Made by a program: the position numbers and the translations under genes
Notes under the pieces: generated by a model
What the model was told of the DNA's origin: nothing
Seen by the model: only the letters and a program-made list of their open reading frames with translations
The model's database searches: none
Origin: Pseudomonadota bacterium
Lineage (GTDB): Bacteria > Myxococcota > Myxococcia > Myxococcales > Vulgatibacteraceae
NCBI GenBank assembly: GCA_023436385.1
Contig: JAEZJH010000289.1
Location: 1 to 5,838 of the forward strand
Length of the DNA stretch: 5,838 nt
Direction of reading: 5' to 3'
In this document: positions 1 to 4,350 of the stretch, piece by piece
Position numbering within the stretch: position 1 is the stretch's first letter
Layout of the letters: each line of letters opens with the position of its first letter

Positions 1-588
1 CCGTGGATGGTCTTCGACACCGGCGCCACCCTCACCACCCTCGACACCGCCACGCTGGCGCGCCTGGGGATCGCCGTGCCCGCCGACGCACCGGAGGTGA
101 CGCTCCACGCCGCCACCGGCGAGCACCGGGTCCGGCTGGTGCTGGTCGATCGCGCCACCGTCGGCGGCCGCCGGGTCGACGGGGTCACCGTGGCGGTCTG
201 CGACACCTGTGCCATGGGCGAGGCCTCGGGGCTCCTCGGCCTCAACGTCTCCGGCCAGTTCCACGTCACCCTCGATCCCGTGGAGCGCCGGCTCCTGGTC
301 CGACCGCTGGCCGCTGCCGCCGACCGGAAGCTCGACCTCGATCCGTGGCTCACGCCGGCGGCCACCCTCCGCGGCGGCGGCGGCGGGGGCGAGGCGGTGG
401 TGAGCATCGCCAACCGGGCCCGGCGCCACGTCGACGAGGTGGTCCTCGGGATCGAGTGCCCCGACCGTCACCACGAGGTGCGCCTCGTCGCCATCCCCGC
501 CCTGGGCAGCGGCGAAAAGCGGCTGCCCTTCCCCGGCGCGGCGACCTGCGCCGGGGCGACGATCCGGATCCTCCGCGGGAGTTGGTGA
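1..588 (+). CDS. Retropepsin-like aspartic protease, 5'-truncated, with extra C-terminal beta-type domain
   Basis: The reading frame is open at the window edge, so the N-terminus is missing; 195 residues are visible. Residues 4-9 read VFDTGA, the catalytic Asp-Thr-Gly motif of clan AA (retropepsin-like) proteases. It is followed by the usual LTTLDTATLARLGI segment, in which a helix follows the active-site loop. Around residues 78-91 the GLLGLNVSGQFHVTLD stretch matches the hydrophobic-Gly psi-loop region that closes the single-domain retropepsin fold. Such proteins act as dimers on peptide bonds; the substrate cannot be read from sequence. After a six-glycine linker (125-130) comes a ~65-residue segment with alternating hydrophobic residues (VVSIANRARRHVDEVVLGIEC, then RLVAIPALGSGEKRLPF). 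It looks like an Ig-like or FxLYD-like beta sandwich and holds two cysteines (153, 183). A signal peptide or repeat domain could lie in the missing part. The family call is fairly sure; the C-terminal domain is inference. Its stop lies 75 bases before the next gene on the same strand, so co-transcription is possible. Confidence 0.8.
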   Translation, partial: PWMVFDTGATLTTLDTATLARLGIAVPADAPEVTLHAATGEHRVRLVLVDRATVGGRRVDGVTVAVCDTCAMGEASGLLGLNVSGQFHVTLDPVERRLLVRPLAAAADRKLDLDPWLTPAATLRGGGGGGEAVVSIANRARRHVDEVVLGIECPDRHHEVRLVAIPALGSGEKRLPFPGAATCAGATIRILRGSW

Positions 589-604
589 CGCCGCTTGCGG
601 GCCG

Positions 605-630
605 GCGGCGCTTCCGCGAAGCTGCGCCGC
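605..630 (+). other. Intergenic hairpin after the protease gene
   Basis: GCGGCGC at 605-611 is perfectly complementary to GCGCCGC at 624-630, and TTC/GAA (612-614 with 618-620) can add an inner stem. No T-run follows, so it is not a standard intrinsic terminator. It could pause transcription, protect the 3' end of the protease message or be chance in GC-rich DNA. Confidence 0.35.
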
Positions 631-638
631 AACTTACG

Positions 639-658
639 CCGGGCCCAGGCCCGGGGAG
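639..658 (+). promoter_or_regulatory. Shine-Dalgarno of the TPR gene, partly inside a hairpin
   Basis: GGGGAG at 653-658 lies 5 bases before the ATG at 664 and fixes that codon as the start in preference to an in-frame TTG at 595. CCGGGC (639-644) pairs with GCCCGG (649-654) around a CCAG loop, so the first two G of the ribosome binding site lie in the stem. This could damp initiation, although the GAG core stays free. Confidence 0.5.
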
Positions 659-663
659 CGCCG

Positions 664-1608
664 ATGGGAACGAACGAAGAGACCCTGTACGAAGAGGCCC
701 TGGATCTGCTGGGCGACGGCGAACACGACGCCGCGCTGGAGCGGGGCAAGGCCCTGGCCGACGCCGGAGACGTGCGCGGCTACGAGATCCAGGCGATGGC
801 CCTGGCGGAGCTGGAGCGGCCCGCCGAGGCGACCAAGCTGCTCGAGCGGGGTACCGCGGCGCATCCCGATCGCTGGCTCCTCTGGCAGCTCCTCGGGAAC
901 GCCCTCTCCGACGAGGAGCGGCACGACGACGCGCTCCTCGCCTACGATCGCGCCCTCGCCCTCCCGGGCGTGGACCGGGATTCGGTGGAGTACAACCGGG
1001 CCCTCTCCCGGGCCCGGGCCGGCGATCCGGAGCGCGCCCTCGCCGGCCTGACCCGGCTGGCCGCCGGACCGTTCGCCCTCCGGGCCGGCGCCCTGCGGGT
1101 GGCGGTGCTCCGGGATCAGCACCGGATCGACGAGGCCCTCGCCGTGGCGGAGGAGGCCCGGAAGCACGTGGGCCCGGAGACCGAGGAGATCGGCGGCGAG
1201 GGCGAGCTGCTCGCCGAGCTGGCCGAGACCCTGTTCCACGGAAAGGGCGATCGGGCCGGCGCCGAGCGCGCCGCGAAGGAGTCCCTCGCCGACGAGGCCC
1301 ACCCCCTGGCCTTCGAGGTCCTCCGGGAGCTCCGTGGCCGGACCTCGCCCGGAGCCCGGTGGTTCCGGCTCACGATCGAGGGCCGGCTGCCGCAGGGGCC
1401 GTCGGAGCCGGTGGGTTTCTACCGGGTCTACGAGGTGGTCGCCGACGACGTCGACGCCGCCCTCGCGCTGGCCGCGGAGCTGGAGCCGGCCGAGTGCCGG
1501 GCCTCGCTGCGCCTCGAGGACCACGAGGCGGGCGACGCCGCGCCGGACGAGCTGGTCGGCGTGGTCTCGGCCAGCGAGTACCTCTGCTTTGACGAGGTCC
1601 GGGAGTAG
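664..1608 (+). CDS. Tetratricopeptide-repeat protein with uncharacterised C-terminal domain
   Basis: The protein has 314 residues, no signal peptide and no membrane segment, so it is probably cytoplasmic. Residues 5-165 form degenerate TPR-type helical pairs. Examples are LYEEALDLLGDGEHDAALERG (7-27), a unit covering 40-66, WLLWQLLGNALSDEERHDDALLAYDRAL (71-98), VEYNRALSRARAGDPERALAGL (108-129) and RAGALRVAVLRDQHRIDEALAVAEEA (140-165). A further helical unit follows at 180-208. These show the usual A/G and hydrophobic spacing, and such arrays bind partner proteins. From about 230 the character changes to a compact alpha/beta segment (ARWFRLTIEGRL, then GFYRVYEVVADDVDAALALA, ending GVVSASEYLCFDEVRE). 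I do not recognise it as a named domain; the 'VYEVVADDVDAAL' part resembles small sensor-like or adaptor domains. The start is set by the ribosome binding site at 653-658. The partner is unknown. The gene lies downstream of the protease on the same strand and is followed by hairpins, so it is probably the end of a transcription unit. Confidence 0.8.
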   Translation: MGTNEETLYEEALDLLGDGEHDAALERGKALADAGDVRGYEIQAMALAELERPAEATKLLERGTAAHPDRWLLWQLLGNALSDEERHDDALLAYDRALALPGVDRDSVEYNRALSRARAGDPERALAGLTRLAAGPFALRAGALRVAVLRDQHRIDEALAVAEEARKHVGPETEEIGGEGELLAELAETLFHGKGDRAGAERAAKESLADEAHPLAFEVLRELRGRTSPGARWFRLTIEGRLPQGPSEPVGFYRVYEVVADDVDAALALAAELEPAECRASLRLEDHEAGDAAPDELVGVVSASEYLCFDEVRE

Positions 1609-1628
1609 CGGCTGCCTGCTGCAGCCGC
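1608..1628 (+). other. Hairpin abutting the TPR stop codon
   Basis: GCGGCTGC (1608-1615) and GCAGCCGC (1621-1628) form an 8-bp perfect stem with a CTGCT loop, starting on the last base of the stop codon. There is no immediate T-run (AACTCCCGCATCTTT follows). It probably works with the larger hairpin about 20 bases on, as an mRNA end structure. Confidence 0.4.
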
Positions 1629-1646
1629 AACTCCCGCATCTTTGAC

Positions 1647-1681
1647 TTGCGAAAACCTGCCCCTCGGGCAGGTTTCCGCAA
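1647..1681 (+). terminator. Probable transcription terminator hairpin
   Basis: AAACCTGCCC (1653-1662) pairs perfectly with GGGCAGGTTT (1666-1675) around a three-base CTC loop. After one A/C mismatch, TTGCG (1647-1651) pairs with CGCAA (1677-1681), so 15 of 16 positions pair. The A-rich 5' flank and the short TTT in the 3' arm give the form of a bidirectional intrinsic terminator, but the U-tract is short and inside the stem. Its place between the TPR gene and the leader of the next gene fits termination of the upstream unit. Confidence 0.55.
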
Positions 1682-1816
1682 CGGCCCCGGGGGCCCCGCG
1701 GTAGCGCCAGCCCTCGCCCCCGGCGCGTCACTCCTCCACGGCCCGGCGTTCAGCGCCAGCCCCGATTCCCACCATCGACGCCCCCCGCCGCCGTGGCCAA
1801 CCTCCGAACTGGAACC

Positions 1817-1826
1817 GGGGAGGGAG
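1817..1826 (+). promoter_or_regulatory. Ribosome binding site of the R3H ATPase gene
   Basis: GGGGAGGGAG runs up to the ATG at 1827; GGGGAGG at 1817-1823 leaves a short 3-base spacer. It is the reason to place the start at 1827. The frame stays open upstream to 1647, but that stretch reads as proline/alanine/histidine-rich, non-conserved sequence and crosses the terminator hairpin. No convincing promoter was seen in 1682-1816. Confidence 0.6.
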
Positions 1827-3398
1827 ATGGCCCGCACCCGCGCGCGAACCGGCGAGCTCGATCCCGAGGGAGACCTGCGCCTCCTCGTCGGCGTGCTGCC
1901 CGACACCCTGCAGGCCGCGCTGGTCCAGGAAGGGACCGGGCAGCTCCTCGAGGTGGTCCTCGATCTCGGCCGGGTCCCGGAGGCGAGGTTTCCGGACCGG
2001 GCGGTGCCCCTCGCCGACGAGCCGGTGCGGGCGGACGACCTCGCCGCCGTCCAGTCCCGCCTGGGCGAGTTCGGCGGCGACAACCGGGCGGGGATCGAGC
2101 GAACCCTCCATCGGATCTCCGCGATCCGGAACCGCCGGGGCGCGGTGGTCGGCCTCACCCTCCGCGTCGGCCGGGCCATCCCCGGGGGCATCGACGCCAT
2201 CCGCGACCTGGTGGAGAGCGGCAAGAACCTCCTCCTCCTCGGCCGCCCCGGGGTCGGCAAGACCACCAAGCTCCGGGAGGTGGCCCGGGTCCTCGCCGAC
2301 GACGCCGGCAAGCGGGTGATGGTGATCGACACCTCCAACGAGATCGGCGGGGACGGCGACGTGCCGCACCCGGCGATCGGCGGCGCCCGCCGGATGCAGG
2401 TGCCCCACCCGGCCCGTCAGCACGACGTGATGATCGAGGCGGTGGAGAACCACATGCCGGAGGTCATCGTCATCGACGAGATCGGCACGGAAGCGGAGGC
2501 CCTGGCTGCCCGGACCATCGCCGAGCGCGGCGTGCAGCTGATCGGCACCGCCCACGGGAACACCCTCGAGAACCTGATCCTCAACCCCACCCTCTCCGAT
2601 CTGGTCGGCGGGGTGGCGACCGTGACCCTCTCCGACGAGGAGGCCCACCGCCGCGGGACCCCGAAGACGATTCGGGAGCGGCGGGCTCCGCCCACCTTCG
2701 ACGTGGTCGTGGAGATGGTCGACCGGGACGAGATGCTGGTGCACCGGGACACCGCGGAGGCGGTGGACCGCACCCTCGCCGGGAACGAGGTCCGCGGCGA
2801 GCGGCGCAAGCGCGGCGAGCAGGGCCGAGTCGAGGTCGAGGAGGTCCGCTTCGCCACCGCGCCGATCCCGGCGCCGGCGCCCGAGCCGGTGCCCGGTCGA
2901 CGGGGTCCGACGCGGATCTACGCCCACGCGGTGAGCCGGGATCTGGTGGAGCGGGTGCTCCGGGATCTGCCGGTGGAGGCCCGGGTGGTGGATCGACCGG
3001 AGCGGGCGGAGGTGATCCTGGCGATGAAGTCCCGCTCCGGCGATCCGCGGATCCGGCGGGCCCTCGAGGGCGGGAGGGCCGTGGTCCACGCGGTGAAGCG
3101 GAACTCCTCATCGGAGCTCCGCCGCGTGCTCCGGAACGCGCTCTTCGTGATGGAGGGCACGGAGAAGGAGCGGGTCCGGGAGGCGGTCCTCGAGGCGGAG
3201 CACGCCATCCAGCGGGTCCTCGGGGAGAACGTGGCCGTCCCCCTCGCGCCCCGGCCCTCGGGGCTCCGGCGGCTCCAGCACCGAATGGTGAGCCGGTACC
3301 ACCTGGCCGCGGAGAGCATCGGCTCGGAGCCGCGGCGGCATCTGGTGATCTACCCGCCGGCGGAGGACGGGCGGTGGGAGGAGAGCCCGGAGCCCTGA
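1827..3398 (+). CDS. SpoIIIAA/Ycf45-type P-loop ATPase with C-terminal R3H nucleic-acid-binding domain
   Basis: The product has 523 residues. An N-terminal segment (15-110) carries LLVGVLPDTLQAAL and LLEVVLDLGRVPEARF, typical of the region before the ATPase core in SpoIIIAA and chloroplast/cyanobacterial Ycf45 proteins. The ATPase core follows: Walker A GRPGVGKTT (139-147), the VIDTSNEIGGDGDVPH block (167-181), Walker B VIVIDEIG (213-220) and GTAHGNTLENLILNPTL (240-256), where the sensor-like residues lie. After a basic and proline-rich linker (~320-360) comes a Ycf45-type middle domain starting TRIYAHAVSRDLVERVLRDL (362-381). The end holds an R3H motif, R481-x3-H485 in RRLQH, followed by RYHLAAESIGSEPRRHLVIYP (490-510); R3H domains bind single-stranded nucleic acid. 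All ATPase motifs are intact. The protein should be a soluble ring or secretion-type ATPase acting on RNA or DNA; the true role of the family is poorly known. Nothing around it suggests sporulation. It is probably a stand-alone gene. Confidence 0.9.
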   Translation: MARTRARTGELDPEGDLRLLVGVLPDTLQAALVQEGTGQLLEVVLDLGRVPEARFPDRAVPLADEPVRADDLAAVQSRLGEFGGDNRAGIERTLHRISAIRNRRGAVVGLTLRVGRAIPGGIDAIRDLVESGKNLLLLGRPGVGKTTKLREVARVLADDAGKRVMVIDTSNEIGGDGDVPHPAIGGARRMQVPHPARQHDVMIEAVENHMPEVIVIDEIGTEAEALAARTIAERGVQLIGTAHGNTLENLILNPTLSDLVGGVATVTLSDEEAHRRGTPKTIRERRAPPTFDVVVEMVDRDEMLVHRDTAEAVDRTLAGNEVRGERRKRGEQGRVEVEEVRFATAPIPAPAPEPVPGRRGPTRIYAHAVSRDLVERVLRDLPVEARVVDRPERAEVILAMKSRSGDPRIRRALEGGRAVVHAVKRNSSSELRRVLRNALFVMEGTEKERVREAVLEAEHAIQRVLGENVAVPLAPRPSGLRRLQHRMVSRYHLAAESIGSEPRRHLVIYPPAEDGRWEESPEP

Positions 3399-3453
3399 CG
3401 AGCTCCGGATGACGCGGCGGAGGGCGACGGTCGCCGAAGCTCACGCCCCGGCG

Positions 3454-3879
3454 TCAGTGGACCGGCCGCGCCGCCCCGGGCATGGCGCCGAGCAGCCCGG
3501 TGCAGGCCTCCTCGCAGCGCCGGCAGGCTTCGGCGGCGAGGCGGCAGTGCTCGTGCCGATCCCCGTGGCGCGCGCACTCGTCGCCGCAGGCCTCGCAGGC
3601 GAGACGGCACAGCTCCAGCTGCCGGTGCAGGAGATCGAGGTTCGGCTCGAACTGCCGGGAGAGCATCCGGCCGGTGGCGTCGCAGGCGTCGGCGCAGTCG
3701 AGGTTCAGCCGGATGCACCGCCGCAGGGCGGCGATCGTCTCCTCCGCGAGACAGGCGTCCGCGCACGCGCCGCAGGTCCGGGCGCACTCGCCACAGGCCC
3801 GAAGGCAGGCGGCGTATTCGCTCCCGCCGACCGGCGGCTTCGACGGATGGGCGCGGATCATCTCCTCGACTGCGGGCAT
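3454..3879 (-). CDS. csp3: Cytosolic copper-storage protein, Csp3-like four-helix bundle
   Basis: The 141-residue product has 17 cysteines: 25, 29, 32, 36, 39, 43, 55, 62, 66, 91, 95, 98, 102, 112, 119, 122 and 126. Most sit in CxxxC pairs along helices, as in the Csp family (DUF326-type four-helix bundle), where thiols lining the bundle core bind many Cu(I) ions. Recognisable stretches are CIRLNLDCADAC (55-66), LCRLACEACGDECARHGDRHEHC (90-112) and ACRRCEEAC (118-126), close to the Bacillus subtilis and Methylosinus Csp3 pattern as I recall it. There is no Tat or Sec signal peptide, which points to the cytosolic Csp3 type rather than exported Csp1. The expected role is safe storage or buffering of copper. 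The four helices fall roughly at 22-45, 48-75, 80-103 and 108-130. The ATG at 3879 has an AGGAGG ribosome binding site 4 bases upstream (complement of 3884-3889). The gene converges with the R3H ATPase gene and diverges from the inositol synthase gene; no copper regulator, chaperone or pump is in view. Confidence 0.92.
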   Translation of the reverse strand: MPAVEEMIRAHPSKPPVGGSEYAACLRACGECARTCGACADACLAEETIAALRRCIRLNLDCADACDATGRMLSRQFEPNLDLLHRQLELCRLACEACGDECARHGDRHEHCRLAAEACRRCEEACTGLLGAMPGAARPVH

Positions 3880-3883
3880 GTCC

Positions 3884-3889
3884 CCTCCT
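3884..3889 (-). promoter_or_regulatory. Consensus Shine-Dalgarno of the csp gene
   Basis: The minus strand reads AGGAGG followed by GGAC and then ATG. It is the best ribosome binding site in the window and suggests strong translation, in keeping with a storage protein needed in quantity. Confidence 0.8.
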
Positions 3890-3907
3890 GGTGCTGGGTG
3901 GGTGGAT

Positions 3908-3935
3908 GGGCCGCGATCCCCCGGTCCCGCGGCCC
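3908..3935 (-). promoter_or_regulatory. Inverted repeat upstream of csp, possible operator or leader hairpin
   Basis: GGGCCGCG (3908-3915) and CGCGGCCC (3928-3935) are perfect 8-bp inverted arms around a 12-base spacer. They lie 29-56 bases before the csp start codon, where a repressor site or a 5'-UTR hairpin could act. The arms are pure G/C, so chance is a real alternative. It does not clearly match a CsoR or CueR operator. Confidence 0.3.
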
Positions 3936-4028
3936 GGGGTGAAGGTGCGGCGGCGGTGCCGGGGCGGCACGTCGACTCATCGATTCACCCGGTCGAACCG
4001 TCGTTCGCTCCGGTGTCGTGATCCCGTC

Positions 4029-4054
4029 CGGTCCGTCGGAATTCCGGCGGGCCG
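4029..4054. promoter_or_regulatory. 26-bp near-palindrome, possible activator (enhancer) site
   Basis: The half-sites CGGTCCGTCGGAA (4029-4041) and TTCCGGCGGGCCG (4042-4054) match as inverted repeats at 11 of 13 positions, centred on GAATTC. Both mismatches would be G-U wobbles in RNA. The centre lies about 98 bases upstream of the start site predicted from the sigma-54-like element at 4115-4128, a usual distance for an enhancer-binding-protein site. No regulator gene is in the window to support a name. Confidence 0.4.
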
Positions 4055-4114
4055 ATCCCCCGCCGACCGCCCGGAGACCGGGTTCGTGGCCCGCGATCGC
4101 GCGCCCGGCCGGCC

Positions 4115-4128
4115 GGCACAGCGTTTGC
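4115..4128 (+). promoter_or_regulatory. Sigma-54 (RpoN)-type promoter for the inositol synthase gene
   Basis: The sequence CGGCACAGCGTTTGCG (4114-4129) contains GGCAC and TTGC in the exact GG-N10-GC spacing of the sigma-54 consensus TGGCACG-N4-TTGCW. The core -24 and -12 blocks are perfect; three less conserved positions differ. The GG pair is at 4115-4116 and the GC pair at 4127-4128, which predicts a start site near 4140 and a leader of about 210 nt before the ATG at 4351. Sigma-54 promoters need an ATP-driven activator bound upstream; the near-palindrome at 4029-4054 is a candidate site. Confidence 0.5.
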
Positions 4129-4139
4129 GAGCGGGAGGC

Positions 4140-4350
4140 CCGGAACGGGTGTTCGACCCGATCGAAGGGCGGCCGCAGCGGTTCCCTCCCCCGTTCGGGA
4201 GGTAGGCACTGTCGGACTTCGGAACCGACGCGAACAACGGTCTTGCGGTCGATGCTTCATGCGAGTAGACAGTAACGGCCATTCCGGCTTCCCGAATGAC
4301 GGTTCGGCTCGTCGGCCGAATCCGCCTCCCGACGAAGAAAGCGATATCCC
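4140..4350 (+). promoter_or_regulatory. Long hairpin-rich 5' leader of the inositol synthase gene
   Basis: If transcription starts near 4140, the leader contains four simple hairpins: CGGGT/ACCCG (4146-4150 with 4156-4160), CCTCCC/GGGAGG (4185-4190 with 4197-4202), GTCGG/CCGAC (4211-4215 with 4225-4229) and TTCGGC/GCCGAA (4303-4308 with 4315-4320). GAACGGG (4143-4149) is also complementary to CCCGTTC (4190-4196), which would compete with the first two hairpins. The ribosome binding site is weak: GAAGAAAG at 4334-4341, 9 bases before the ATG. No known riboswitch was recognised, and the leader limits depend on the predicted promoter. Confidence 0.3.

Larger units (their letters stand above)
3880..4350. 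other. Divergent intergenic control region between csp and inositol synthase
   Basis: This 471-base stretch holds no credible gene. The open frames across it encode arginine-, serine- and proline-rich strings with no domain. It carries regulatory candidates listed separately: a hairpin near the csp start (3908-3935), a 26-bp near-palindrome (4029-4054), a sigma-54-like promoter facing the synthase gene (4115-4128) and a hairpin-rich leader (about 4140-4350). No clear sigma-70 promoter was found for csp on the minus strand, and no tRNA or known riboswitch core was recognised. Confidence 0.7.

Noticed and set aside
3..1592. Long open frame of ~529 codons across the protease and TPR genes
   Set aside because: It encodes an Arg/Gly/Pro-rich string with no domain, typical of an off-frame reading of GC-rich DNA; the two overlapping frames carry recognisable families.
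634..1731. Antisense open frame of ~365 codons over the TPR gene
   Set aside because: It mirrors the coding strand, has low-complexity Gly/Leu/Arg/Gln composition and no motif.
1703..1762. 11-bp direct repeat AGCGCCAGCCC at 1703-1713 and 1752-1762
   Set aside because: Only two short GC-rich copies with different flanks; no sign of an array or regulatory iteron.
1793..3412. Off-frame and antisense open frames over the R3H ATPase gene
   Set aside because: Composition is Arg/Gly/Pro or His/Asp/Val-rich without domains, while the true frame has intact Walker and R3H motifs.
3416..3436. Possible convergent terminator between the R3H ATPase and csp genes (GGCGA-CGG-TCGCC)
   Set aside because: The stem is five base pairs with no T-run on either side, too weak to call.
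3350..4021. Open frames overlapping the csp gene on both strands
   Set aside because: They cross the cysteine-rich Csp frame, which has the family pattern and a consensus ribosome binding site; the alternatives have neither.
4243..4271. Sigma-70-like TTGCGG-N17-TAGACA ahead of ino1
   Set aside because: Spacing is right but only three of six bases match in each hexamer, weaker than the sigma-54-type element at 4115-4128.
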